From contig NZ_LT855390.1 of assembly GCF_900184735.1 (NCBI RefSeq), positions 1 to 55,634 of the forward strand: a DNA stretch of 55,634 nucleotides, read 5' to 3'. The DNA is from Paucisalibacillus globulus. Lineage in GTDB: Bacteria; Bacillota; Bacilli; Bacillales; Amphibacillaceae. The translations under genes and the position numbers were made by a program. Within the stretch, counting starts at the first letter, position 1. Each line of letters starts with the position of its first letter. Below are positions 36,105 to 44,577 of this stretch, in pieces. Below the pieces are notes generated by a model that did not search any database, was not told the origin of the DNA, and saw only the letters and a list, made by a program, of their open reading frames with translations.

Positions 36105-37403
36105 ATGGACCTTTATCTAGGTGACAGCAGAGTTTGTACCATACCGGATGAGTCATTTCCTGCTATCTATTACTGTTTTCTTGAGTTAGGCTTTCAGATA
36201 GAAATGAATAGGACGGATAGAAGAGTTACCGTACTTCCGGGTTTAAATAATAAAATCATTCAATTAAAAAAGGATCAATTATTAAAGACTACGTTACGAA
36301 GAGAAAAATTTGAGGATCAACTGCTTCAATATATTGAAAAAAGCTTATCGAGTTGCGGTGTTCAATTAGCAGATTCAGAATCTGAACAGGCAGAGCTCAC
36401 TTTTTCCATAACCGCCAGTCAAATACAATATATAAATCAGCCTATTTTAGAAATCTACTATGATAAGGGCGATGTTGAGGAAGAATGGATTAAATATATA
36501 AAGGTAGAATGCCAGAAGTTGAATATAAAGTTTTCCATGTACAAGTTAGCAAATAATAAAGACTATCAAACTGTGAAGGTGCATGTTATGTATCCAGAAG
36601 TGATAGAGGATACCTTTTGGGAAAGTATAGGCGAAAATATAGCATGTATGCTTTCAATTGGCTTAATTAGTAAACTTCGAAAGAGTTATCATTTATCTCT
36701 ATTATCGATTTTCCCATTAGAAGTATTTTTAAAAGATTTCATACAATCAGGGAATTATCAGCTAGTAGAGTCAAATAAACAAACAAATCTAGTAGAAGAC
36801 GGAATAGAAACCATAGATGATCAAATAGATAGCGTAGAAAAAGAAAAGAATCAATTAAATTATGGGATAGATACTCTAGCTGATGAATCACCATCTCAAC
36901 TTGAAGAATCTATTAAACAAGATAATCGCTCAGATGCTGAAGCATTCTTTGACTATCATTTATTAATAGATGATACCAATAAGAAAAGTCCGAAAATATT
37001 TGGTAGTTTAACTATAAAAAATACTGGACTAGAATCTTTAAAAAACCCAATAATTTGTTTTCGAATGACCCCCGCCGGTAGCGTTGGCATTATAGGTCAA
37101 ATTCTGCAACCTAATACGATCCAAACACAAGGAGTTCAAACTGCAGAAGGACCAAAAGGTTGGCGATATATGAACGAAGATTGGCAGAATGAAGCAGATG
37201 AAAAGGGGGAAGTATGGGTCTGCCCCGTTCATGAAATAAATACCGATCCAGGAGAGTATATTCAATTGCCAAATATTCAAATGACTGTAAAAAGTCTGGA
37301 GGAAGTCAAAAATATTAAAGTTGAAGCCTTTATTTTTTTTGTTGAGCATGGCCTGGAAATCGCAGCAAATAATAAGATATCGTTATTATTAAATAGAGGT
37401 TAG
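36105..37403 (+). CDS. 432-residue protein of unknown function, probably sporulation-expressed
   Basis: ATG 36105 follows GGAGGTG. Residues about 1-215 form an alpha/beta region beginning with YLGDSRVCTIPDES. A Glu/Asp-rich linker (about 220-280) follows, then a C-terminal beta-rich region (PKIFGSLTIKNTGLESLKNP..., about 290-432) that looks like an Ig-like or immunoglobulin-type sandwich. There is no signal peptide or membrane helix. A sigma-K-like promoter upstream and the glycan genes around it point to a mother-cell spore-coat role. Family not recognised. Confidence 0.7.
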   Translation: MDLYLGDSRVCTIPDESFPAIYYCFLELGFQIEMNRTDRRVTVLPGLNNKIIQLKKDQLLKTTLRREKFEDQLLQYIEKSLSSCGVQLADSESEQAELTFSITASQIQYINQPILEIYYDKGDVEEEWIKYIKVECQKLNIKFSMYKLANNKDYQTVKVHVMYPEVIEDTFWESIGENIACMLSIGLISKLRKSYHLSLLSIFPLEVFLKDFIQSGNYQLVESNKQTNLVEDGIETIDDQIDSVEKEKNQLNYGIDTLADESPSQLEESIKQDNRSDAEAFFDYHLLIDDTNKKSPKIFGSLTIKNTGLESLKNPIICFRMTPAGSVGIIGQILQPNTIQTQGVQTAEGPKGWRYMNEDWQNEADEKGEVWVCPVHEINTDPGEYIQLPNIQMTVKSLEEVKNIKVEAFIFFVEHGLEIAANNKISLLLNRG

Positions 37404-37426
37404 GTCAATCAATTGATATTACTAAA

Positions 37427-37456
37427 CCCGGGGTATGGATAATCCCATACCTCGGG
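37427..37456. terminator. Strong hairpin between convergent genes
   Basis: CCCGGGGTATGG/CCATACCTCGGG forms a GC-rich stem with one mismatch and a short loop. It separates the 432-residue gene from the M67 gene. The U-tract is poor, but the position fits a bidirectional terminator. Confidence 0.6.
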
Positions 37457-37467
37457 AAAGAATGTTA

Positions 37468-37902
37468 TTACTTTTTCAATTTGATAACTAAAGAGTTTAC
37501 TTGATTTTGTTCCATTTTATATGCTTTTATATCCGGAACTTGGTTTTGTAAGGAAACAATTACATGGCTTAATTCGGGGTAATTGTTGTAGTGTATATCT
37601 CCTCTGGAAGGAATAGCAGGTGCAGTGGGATGAGAATGATATATTGCCAAGACATTTTCATTCTTCATCGAAATTAAATGGAATACCTTCTTTATTTCGC
37701 TCAATGACATGGAAAAGGAGACCGTGCTCTGATCTATATTTTTCATTGGCCATATGGTGCAGATTATTCCGTCCTTTCCAGACAATAGACCACAAGCTTC
37801 TAAAGGAGATTCCTTCTTACAATGGTAGATTAACTGATTATAAACATGATTTGTGAAAAAAATAGTATGATGTCTTTTAGCGTTTTTAGCTACCTTTTCC
37901 AC
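37468..37902 (-). CDS. JAMM/Mov34 (M67) metallopeptidase
   Basis: The 144-residue protein has the zinc site Glu35 (PLEACGLLSG), His89 and His91 in HSHP, Ser99 and Asp102, the complete JAMM motif. Bacterial M67 enzymes cut isopeptide or C-terminal tails of sulfur-carrier-like proteins. No ThiS/MoaD-like gene is nearby. GTG 37902 overlaps the small upstream gene by 17 bases, suggesting translational coupling. With spore-surface genes around, it may mature a coat protein; the substrate is unknown. Confidence 0.85.
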   Translation of the reverse strand: MEKVAKNAKRHHTIFFTNHVYNQLIYHCKKESPLEACGLLSGKDGIICTIWPMKNIDQSTVSFSMSLSEIKKVFHLISMKNENVLAIYHSHPTAPAIPSRGDIHYNNYPELSHVIVSLQNQVPDIKAYKMEQNQVNSLVIKLKK

Positions 37903-38029
37903 AACAGCTTTTTTTAATGGGAGTTTGGACTTTTATTTTAGCAGGATTAACCCTTTGACTCTTATTCGTTTTAAGGTTAGACATTCCTAATTTTTTTCTT
38001 ACCTTTTTGGTTAACTTTCTATTATTCAT
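37886..38029 (-). CDS. 47-residue basic protein with C-terminal CCGKGS
   Basis: The frame starts at ATG 38029, preceded by GGAGATGG, and ends TAA at 37886. The product is strongly basic (KLTKKVRKKLG), with a double Cys and a Gly-rich tail KKSCCGKGS. It overlaps the M67 gene by 17 bases. A tail ending in Gly-containing residues next to a JAMM peptidase makes it a possible substrate or carrier, but it is too short for a ubiquitin fold. No family recognised. Confidence 0.55.
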   Translation of the reverse strand: MNNRKLTKKVRKKLGMSNLKTNKSQRVNPAKIKVQTPIKKSCCGKGS

Positions 38030-38096
38030 ATATAACCATCTCCTTGGCATTATCCATTTCGCCTTGATGTTTCTTGGATTAGATGACTTTCAAGTA

Positions 38097-38125
38097 AACC
38101 AGGAAGAAGAAAGTTCTTTTCCTGG
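38097..38125 (-). terminator. Hairpin after the Cys-rich spore-surface gene
   Basis: ACCAGGAA and TTCCTGGT form a stem around an AAGAAC/GTTCTT-like inner part, followed by TTTACTT on the minus strand. Confidence 0.45.
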
Positions 38126-38167
38126 TATGACACTAAATTAATGATGGAGAAGATACTTTCTTCTATA

Positions 38168-39316
38168 TTAAAAGTTGTTACAAGGTTCAACTTCTACCTC
38201 AAGATCTAAATACGTAGCCTCATTTAGAGCAATTGTAACGATAGCAGTTGGACTTGTTATTGTTAAGGTTACACTGTCACCATTCGGATCAGAATCTGTC
38301 ATTCTTAGAGTAAATGTTGCGTTTTCCGTTGTTCCTCTTGAAGGTGAGAATGTTCCGTTTCCTGTTATGCTTAATCCGTTAGTTCCTACAGGTGTCGGTT
38401 GATTAAAATCGGTAGCTCTAAATCTGAAGCTTTGATCTCGCTCATCGTCAATTGTACCGGTTGGAGTTGGGCCTGGTGTATCAAGGAATTCAACAAGGAT
38501 ACTGCTTTCAGATAGTCTACATTCATCCCCAATTAATGCGGTGAAATTAAGCTCTCCAGTTGGAGTAGTTGTAAACACCTGTCTTGCGGCTACACCGCCA
38601 ACTGCTTCAGCACCTTCGATATAACTAATTGTAGCTGTTCCTGTATATTCCGCAGCCCCTTGAACGGTAGTTGTTGGTGCAGGGAAGAATGTTGGACATT
38701 GCGGTGGGTATGTTGGATACGGACAATCAGCTTCTTGGCTTTCGATAGGAATAATTTCACGAGGACCACAAAATCTTGCTTGAACTTCTAATGCAACATC
38801 AGCTTCTACACGAACTGACGGACAAAGAACAACATCAAGTACTACAATATTACCTAGCATTTGGTTTAATAACACATTACATTGTACTTGATAGATTTGA
38901 CAGTTGATTTCTGTGCCTTCAGGGAAGCAGAGGATTACGTCCTCTACATAGTTGACAGAACTTACAAAGTTACATCCTGGTAACGGTACCCCATTACATA
39001 AGAATTCTACCCTAACTTGAACTTGAAATGCTAAAGTCACAATCTGTGCTCCAGGTACACCAATATCAGTAGGGACTGCTCCTACTAAATCACAACTCCT
39101 GCTATCTAAAACTTCTGAGCAAGTAGCGGTAATTACATTACCCTCTGCACGGCAGGCTTCAATTTGTTCTAGACATTCTGGTGGAATTGTAACATTTGTT
39201 CTTTCACGATTGGTAAGTGTAACCCAGTCATAAATTTTGGTTACGCTTATACATTCAGGACCAACCGGATTAGGGTCAACTTGTTGACCTCTGATTGTTT
39301 TAATGTTTCTTGACAT
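38168..39316 (-). CDS. Cys-rich, spore-surface-like structural protein
   Basis: The 382-residue protein has about 16 Cys, most in the N-terminal 220 residues, in spaced single Cys (PECISV, PPECLEQ, EACRAE, ATCSEV, RSCDL). The C-terminal 170 residues are Thr/Gly/Pro-rich beta repeats without Cys apart from two positions. There is no signal peptide, and AAAGGAAAGG precedes ATG 39316. The make-up resembles disulfide-crosslinked coat or exosporium proteins of sporeformers. A weak sigma-K -10 with one mismatch (CATATGATG) lies upstream. No named family recognised. Confidence 0.65.
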   Translation of the reverse strand: MSRNIKTIRGQQVDPNPVGPECISVTKIYDWVTLTNRERTNVTIPPECLEQIEACRAEGNVITATCSEVLDSRSCDLVGAVPTDIGVPGAQIVTLAFQVQVRVEFLCNGVPLPGCNFVSSVNYVEDVILCFPEGTEINCQIYQVQCNVLLNQMLGNIVVLDVVLCPSVRVEADVALEVQARFCGPREIIPIESQEADCPYPTYPPQCPTFFPAPTTTVQGAAEYTGTATISYIEGAEAVGGVAARQVFTTTPTGELNFTALIGDECRLSESSILVEFLDTPGPTPTGTIDDERDQSFRFRATDFNQPTPVGTNGLSITGNGTFSPSRGTTENATFTLRMTDSDPNGDSVTLTITSPTAIVTIALNEATYLDLEVEVEPCNNF

Positions 39317-39946
39317 AAAACACCTTTCCTTTCTTTAAGTTCTAGTATTTAAATTCCATAACATCATATGAGGTAGTCATATTAAAGGCTACAAATATAC
39401 TAATAAATAGGCTTAATACAGGCTACTACCATAAGGTGAATAAAAGAGTTACTAGTAAACACCTAGAATTAGAATAGTACTAAAAAATAGTCAAAAAACA
39501 TCATCTCAATGACGCGGGAACTCGATTGGGCTTATGAAAAAATAGGTTGATTTATACCTAAAAACCCATTGTGGCTTAGTGTGATACTGGCAGAAAAAGG
39601 GCGATTCTTTTTGGAATAAAAGAACCGACCCCCTAAACTTCCTACTAATCCACTTATCTTTAAATAGGCTCTTAGTCCTATTAACTGCAACCCTATCTTG
39701 AGTGAACATTAAAATAATTGAAAATGACTATCAAATTGTTTGTCAGTTGATAGTCATTTTTAGAATAGTATCGTATCGAAAAGACTATAGAAATCAAATC
39801 CTAAAGACCAAGAATTTATCGTCACCTTGGGGGCTGGGATTATACCTCAGCATTTTTTGTGTTAAAAATGGAAGAAATAATACCATGATAGTGCTATAAT
39901 AAAAAATAAGTTGTTTTGAATTTTCAAACATTAGGTGGTCGTTAAG
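39317..39946. other. Gene-poor gap of about 620 bases
   Basis: It contains a hairpin at 39719-39762, a weak second stem near 39832-39860 (GCTGGG...CTCAGC then TTTTTT), and TATAAT at 39895-39900 before the LCP gene. A 67-codon minus-strand frame at 39506-39709 lacks a ribosome site and resembles no family. I see no confident gene. Confidence 0.4.
39719..39762. terminator. Long hairpin with AATGACTATCAA arms
   Basis: AAAATGACTATCAA/TTGATAGTCATTTT forms a stem followed by TAG. It is symmetrical, with A and T runs on both sides, so it could stop transcription both ways. Confidence 0.55.
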
Positions 39947-40888
39947 ATGTCTAAATCTCAGCTAACAGAAATAAAACCAAAACGTATGGGGTCTAAAATA
40001 ATTCTAGGAGTGACACTATTACTAATATTTTTTATTGGTGGGTATGTGCTTAACATATACAATGGCGTGAAGGAAACGATTAATGCGCAAATGTATCAAC
40101 CAGTACCATCGATTGATCAAATCCAATCAGAGAAGAAAATTGCTAATAAAGAGCCAATCAATTTTTTACTATTAGGTATAAACAAGCAATATGGGGGTAA
40201 AGGGACTGCAGAAACGCTCCTCGTTTTATCCTTGGATCCTAAGACAGAATCTCTGAATCTAATCACTATTCCTAGAGATACACGAGCAGAAATAGTTGGA
40301 AAAGGAACAGAGGACCGAATCAATAAAGCCTATTCTCACGGTGAAGCTGATATGGCCATTGCATCCGTTGAAAATCTACTGGGTATGGAACTGGATTATT
40401 ATATTCAACTCAATCTTGCTGGAGTAAGCGACCTAATCGATGGACTTGGTGGAATTACGATTAACAATGAACTAGACATTGATATAGAAGAACTAGACAT
40501 CAAACTAACACCTGGAGAACTACACTTAAGTGGTACACAAGCATACCGCTATGTCGAGATGCTCGCAAATTACGAAGGTGATGAAATAGACTTTACGGCA
40601 ATACAGGATGAGATTTTTGGAGCCATCATCCAAAAAAGTACTACCTCCATTACGATTAATAAACTAGAAACCTTCGCAGATTTTCTCGGAGACAATCTAA
40701 CAACTAATCTTGATTTTCAAAATATAGAATATCTACTACAAAATTACACCGCAGTACAGAATAATGTCACTCAGTATGTGCTAGATGGTCGTAAAGAGAT
40801 AATCGATGATATGAACTACTTCATTGTTCCAGAAGAGGAAATTAAGAAGGTACAACAGATGATAGAGGAAGAAGATTTAGAGATTTAA
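39947..40888 (+). CDS. LytR-CpsA-Psr (LCP) family protein with altered active site
   Basis: The protein of about 313 residues has one membrane anchor (about 17-36) and an LCP domain from about 70. LCP enzymes attach wall glycans to peptidoglycan. ITIPRDT (107-112) and RINKAYSHGE are kept, but the usual acidic residue after LLLG is Asn79, SDT is AET (88-90), and the Arg-rich loop is DEIDFTAIQ (212-220), without the two Arg. Catalysis may be lost or changed. ATG 39947 follows TAGGTGG; GTG 39935 is an upstream alternative. Confidence 0.85.
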   Translation: MSKSQLTEIKPKRMGSKIILGVTLLLIFFIGGYVLNIYNGVKETINAQMYQPVPSIDQIQSEKKIANKEPINFLLLGINKQYGGKGTAETLLVLSLDPKTESLNLITIPRDTRAEIVGKGTEDRINKAYSHGEADMAIASVENLLGMELDYYIQLNLAGVSDLIDGLGGITINNELDIDIEELDIKLTPGELHLSGTQAYRYVEMLANYEGDEIDFTAIQDEIFGAIIQKSTTSITINKLETFADFLGDNLTTNLDFQNIEYLLQNYTAVQNNVTQYVLDGRKEIIDDMNYFIVPEEEIKKVQQMIEEEDLEI

Positions 40889-40948
40889 ATTAAAATGAGA
40901 TTTATATTAAAATGTATGAAGTTTAAATAGGATGCATTGTTGAAAATA

Positions 40949-40980
40949 AAAGGTACCAGTCCAGGGGATTGGTACCTTTT
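40949..40980 (+). terminator. Terminator of the LCP gene (GGTACC-type family)
   Basis: AAGGTACCAGTCC/GGATTGGTACCTT with TTTT tail, near-identical to those at 11719 and 20926. Confidence 0.85.
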
Positions 40981-41008
40981 GTTATGGAGTTGGGCCTTAT
41001 ACGTCATG

Positions 41009-41216
41009 CTGAACTAGGTTTCTTTGTGAAATGACGAATGGGCAGTCCCTAAACATTATTTCGGACTTGGATTCTTTGTGAAATGACAAATGAGAAGCCC
41101 ATGTACATCATTTTGAACTCAGTTTCGTTTAATAAAGATAAATGAGCCTGTTTTATACTTTGTTTTGAGCTTAGGTTATTCTTGAAATGATTAATTACAA
41201 GACTCTATAAATCATT
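41009..41216. repeat. Four degenerate 52-bp tandem repeats
   Basis: Four units begin at 41009, 41061, 41113 and 41165, each exactly 52 bases and ending ATT or GTT. Shared elements include TTCTTTGTGAAATGA at position 12 or so (41020, 41072; diverged in units 3 and 4) and ACATCATT at the end. The GAAATGA block recurs at 41028, 41080 and 41184. A partial unit may precede them. They lie in a gene-free gap between the LCP terminator and the YusW-like gene. Confidence 0.7.
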
Positions 41217-41270
41217 CTATCCTTATCACCCTAACAAAATGATGTTCAACATACAAAGGCCACTCAAATA

Positions 41271-41801
41271 CTACTGGTTATACTCTTTTTCTGTTCCATC
41301 GGTAAATTTTATCTCAAGTTCTAGTTTTGTAAAGTCGTTATTTAAGTCAAATGCAGTCAACACTTCGGATATTACGGCTTCATTTTCCGTATTTTGATCA
41401 AATGTTAACTCTTCAAATATTGGTCTAAGCTTTTCAAATGCCTCATCACCGCTTAAACGCTCGTCGTTGACTGTATCCTTATACTCGGCCTCCATACCAT
41501 CATTTTCATTCTCATAATCCACATCAATCTCTTTGTTATCCTGATAATCAATATCTAAATCGAAACTAGTGAAATTAAACAATGGATCATCTTGACCGCT
41601 TTGATCGTCTTGAACATCTTGATTCTGATTATCATCGCTTGTATCATCACTTGCATTATTATTGTTATTATTATTTTCATTTTCATTCTCTACCGGTGCG
41701 TTGTTAGGAGGATCTGTTACATTATCCTCATCATTATTGCACCCTTGTAGCACTAGTAGGATTGCCATTGAATAGAATAAAACCTTAAATATTTTCATCA
41801 T
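41271..41801 (-). CDS. YusW-like lipoprotein
   Basis: The 176-residue protein has a lipobox (LVLQGC, Cys21), then an Asn/Asp-rich linker with a run of seven Asn. It ends in a C-terminal domain matching YusW-like proteins (FDLDIDYQDNKEIDVDYEN..., DEAFEKLRPIFEEL, LELEIKFTDGT). It would be membrane-anchored outside the cell. The function of YusW is unknown. AAGGAGGA precedes ATG 41801/41798. It is a single gene. Confidence 0.82.
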   Translation of the reverse strand: MMKIFKVLFYSMAILLVLQGCNNDEDNVTDPPNNAPVENENENNNNNNNASDDTSDDNQNQDVQDDQSGQDDPLFNFTSFDLDIDYQDNKEIDVDYENENDGMEAEYKDTVNDERLSGDEAFEKLRPIFEELTFDQNTENEAVISEVLTAFDLNNDFTKLELEIKFTDGTEKEYNQ

Positions 41802-41920
41802 TTTCCTCCTTTTATAGAATAGCTTCTCCAGAAAACAACAAAATCATAAATAAAAATTAATAGAAATAAGCAATCGCTAGTAGTCGGTTAAGCATAGATT
41901 ATCAATTTTATAAAAGCAAA

Positions 41921-41951
41921 TTGACGTTAATAGTAAATACTTTGCTATAAT
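41921..41951 (+). promoter_or_regulatory. Possible sigma-A promoter of the phosphoesterase operon
   Basis: TTGACG and TATAAT are both good boxes but separated by 19 bases, slightly long. It lies about 90 bases before the metallophosphoesterase gene. Confidence 0.4.
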
Positions 41952-42041
41952 GTAAAATACCAAGAAAAAGATGAATTCTGTATACTCTGACGTATTTTGG
42001 GGGATGTTGGTTGAAGAATTTCTAGGACGGGATGGAATATT

Positions 42042-42899
42042 ATGCGTAATATGATAGGGAAGATGAAAAAGAAGGTAAAAACTTCTAGAAGTTTTCTTTT
42101 AGGTTCTGGTTTTTTATTTGTTGGTTCACTGGTGAAAGCTTATATTGATACGAACATTTTCAAAGTTAATTACGTTCCATTTCAAACAAGAAAAATCCCC
42201 AAGGGCACTAGTTTTTCTATTTTACAAGTAACCGATGTTCATAATAAATTTTTTGGTCATCGCAATAAAAAATTGATTGCAACAATTGAGAATTTAAATG
42301 CTGATTTTATTGTAATAACCGGGGATCTAATCAATAGAGGTACAAATGATTTTACCAACATCTTTTCTTTCGTTACAGAAATCGTAAAGGTAAACCAAAA
42401 TGTATTTTATGTAACGGGAAACCATGAACTGGGAAATGAAAATGTAGAGGTGTTTTTGAGGGGACTTAGTGAGTGCGGTGTTAAACTCCTTAGAAATCAA
42501 AACATGCCAATTTCAATAGGCGAATCAGTTATTAATCTTGTAGGAATTGATAATGAATCCACTAATGATGAGGATCTTGATCTAGCATTTAGAGATATAA
42601 ATAATGAAAGATATACAGTATTGCTTTCACATTCGCCCAGTGTGGTAGAAAATTATGCTGCTATTCCAGCTGACTTGATATTGAGTGGACATACGCATGG
42701 GGGACAGGTAAGATTTCCATTCATTGGGGCTATTGTTGGACCAGACAATAGTTATTTTCCTGAATTAGATAAAGGAATATTTGAATTTGGTGATGAGCAG
42801 TATTTGTATATTGATAGTGGGCTTGGAACAACAGGGTATCCAGTTAGATTTATGAATCAAAGTCAGGTTAGTTTCATTGAGGTAAGAGGGGAAGGATAA
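42042..42899 (+). CDS. Calcineurin-type metallophosphoesterase (YkuE-like)
   Basis: The 285-residue protein has an N-terminal hydrophobic segment (about 18-34) and the phosphoesterase signatures in order: TDVHN, GDLINR, GNHE, LSHSP and GHTHGGQVR. Related YkuE/YpbG proteins are membrane-linked or secreted phosphodiesterases acting on lipid or nucleotide substrates. No clear ribosome site fits ATG 42042 (GGGATGG is nearby). It is 8 bases from a membrane protein gene, so they form an operon. Confidence 0.88.
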   Translation: MRNMIGKMKKKVKTSRSFLLGSGFLFVGSLVKAYIDTNIFKVNYVPFQTRKIPKGTSFSILQVTDVHNKFFGHRNKKLIATIENLNADFIVITGDLINRGTNDFTNIFSFVTEIVKVNQNVFYVTGNHELGNENVEVFLRGLSECGVKLLRNQNMPISIGESVINLVGIDNESTNDEDLDLAFRDINNERYTVLLSHSPSVVENYAAIPADLILSGHTHGGQVRFPFIGAIVGPDNSYFPELDKGIFEFGDEQYLYIDSGLGTTGYPVRFMNQSQVSFIEVRGEG

Positions 42900-42907
42900 T
42901 AGTCTTC

Positions 42908-43372
42908 ATGGATAAGAATACAAATGGTACACAATGGAATATACAGGAAGTTAAACGTTTAAAAAAGAAGCAACTAGTTCAAAACAATATAGTAATGCTG
43001 CTATTATTCGTGCTGTTTAGTTATCTTGCAATAATCGGAAATCCTTCTGCCCTATTTGGAGTATTTTGTTTACTTTTATGGATAATTTCTGCTATTACGT
43101 TTTATAGCCTAAAGACTAGAAAACCTATTGGTACAAAGACAAGTAGATATATACAAGTATTTGATAGAAATCGTTTGGGTGATAAACGTTGGAAACGAAG
43201 AAAGATAATTGAATTTATAATCATCATTATTATTAGTATTCTGATAACAATTTTAATAATTGTTATGGATATTAGCGCAGTAAGTTTTGATTTTCCTATG
43301 AATGCAATCCCATTTATTGGGGCTTGGGTAGGCTATAATATAGGAGAGGTTTTCGGAATGAAAAGTTTGTAA
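42908..43372 (+). CDS. Membrane protein of unknown function, 154 residues
   Basis: The protein has three or four hydrophobic segments (about 28-46, 49-67, 100-123, 134-148) with a basic loop TKTSRYIQVFDRNRLGDKRWKRRK. It is second in the phosphoesterase operon, with GGGGAAGG before ATG 42908. No family recognised. Confidence 0.65.
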   Translation: MDKNTNGTQWNIQEVKRLKKKQLVQNNIVMLLLFVLFSYLAIIGNPSALFGVFCLLLWIISAITFYSLKTRKPIGTKTSRYIQVFDRNRLGDKRWKRRKIIEFIIIIIISILITILIIVMDISAVSFDFPMNAIPFIGAWVGYNIGEVFGMKSL

Positions 43373-43407
43373 GGCAAACCGAAAACTCTTAACAAGGCGG
43401 TGGAATC

Positions 43408-43986
43408 TTGGAAAATACTTTAATAATGAAGACAGATACATCCGTTTCTTTGAACTTTTTAATTTACATACAAAATATTTACCTAAATCAACATGAATCT
43501 GAAGTAGGAAAAAGATTTCCTTATTTGCCAATTAGAATAACATTCATGGAAGAATTTGAATCGAATTTTAAAGAGCTGTGGAATGAGATTTCACAACGGA
43601 TAGCAGATGATCATATAGTAGACGGAAGAATATTTTATGAAAACCATGATATGTTTTGTCAGAAATTATTCATTAAGGACAATAATAGTTTAAAGGATTT
43701 TAATGAGGTTTATCATACATTCAAAGTATGGTGGAATAGTTTTGCAGGTCATTTTACCATGGGACGGTCTATAGATGAGGTAGGGCAGAGTTTATATTCA
43801 GAGTTGGGAGCTTTATTAGTACAAAAAGGAATAAAACCACAAAAGGAATTAACGATTAATCTAATTTATGATGAATGTTTAGTAGCCAACACAGAAGCCA
43901 CTCCATATTTTGCTATTTTACCGATTAGAGATTTCTTTGTTAAATACAAAGAATTAGTACCGAGATTAGAGGCTTGTATTGACTAA
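43408..43986 (+). CDS. Hypothetical protein of 192 residues
   Basis: The protein begins at TTG 43408 behind AAGGCGGTGG. It is soluble and mixed alpha/beta, with no signal peptide and no recognised motif; ATG 43426 is a possible internal start. It follows the membrane protein gene by 35 bases, so it is probably the last gene of the operon. Function is unknown. Confidence 0.55.
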   Translation: MENTLIMKTDTSVSLNFLIYIQNIYLNQHESEVGKRFPYLPIRITFMEEFESNFKELWNEISQRIADDHIVDGRIFYENHDMFCQKLFIKDNNSLKDFNEVYHTFKVWWNSFAGHFTMGRSIDEVGQSLYSELGALLVQKGIKPQKELTINLIYDECLVANTEATPYFAILPIRDFFVKYKELVPRLEACID

Positions 43987-44009
43987 ACTAATTGGTGTAA
44001 TTGTGTTAT

Positions 44010-44040
44010 AAGGTGATTCATTTGGGTCACCTTGTTTTTT
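44010..44040 (+). terminator. Terminator of the phosphoesterase operon
   Basis: AAGGTGA/TCACCTT with GTTTTTT tail. The same AGGTGA...TCACCT core is in the leader hairpin at 1261. Confidence 0.8.
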
Positions 44041-44070
44041 ATTGTTAGATTGTTAGTGTAATCATTGATT

Positions 44071-44507
44071 AGAAAATGTGTGGTAACTACTCCTAAAATA
44101 TATGAGTATAGTGGTATGCCACCGCTCCGGCAGAATACTCCGCTTTTACTGTCAGCACAGGGGCGACATCTGCTCGAAAAGACCGTCGCAGTGTCTACCT
44201 TGCCGCGGGCACGGCCTCAGCCTCCTCGAGGAAAGTACACCTCTCTAGGGGTCTTCGGACACGTGCTATTCCCGTAGGATAAGGAATGCTTCGTCAGCGA
44301 AATCATCGCACGAAGAAAATTGTTCTTTATTTTCGAGGAGTCTCCGTATTCTGCCTGCGCTAGTTTGGGTCTTCTAACTTTAAGTTAGAAAGTAATTATT
44401 TTGTTGATTTTAATTGCCTATATTTTTTTCACTCAATACTAGCGGAGTGTATTTCCGAAGCGGGGAAGTTGCGCTATCCATAATACTTACTTACCGCGCA
44501 GTTACTT
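44071..44507. mobile_element. Composite MITE-like repeat, copy 3, right arm truncated
   Basis: The left end AGAAAATGTGTGGTAA and right end TTACCGCGCAGTT are diverged inverted repeats. The left module carries both the TTTACTGTCAGCACAGGG extension of copy 2 and the CGCACGAAGAAAATT segment of copy 1. The right module is reduced to about 40 bases (GCGGAGTGTATTTCCG...). No gene is inside. It fills the gap between the phosphoesterase operon and the YbaK gene. Confidence 0.72.
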
Positions 44508-44577
44508 CATACGGTGAATAAATGCAACTAACATTTTGTAACTATACTATCCGATAAAATCAACTCTGTAAGGCTAT

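Noticed and set aside
39506-39709. A 67-codon minus-strand frame in the gap before the LCP gene
   Set aside because: It has no ribosome binding site, no family resemblance and crosses terminator-like DNA.
41009-41216. CRISPR array
   Set aside because: The 52-bp units are contiguous, degenerate and without spacers or palindromic repeats, and no cas genes are present.
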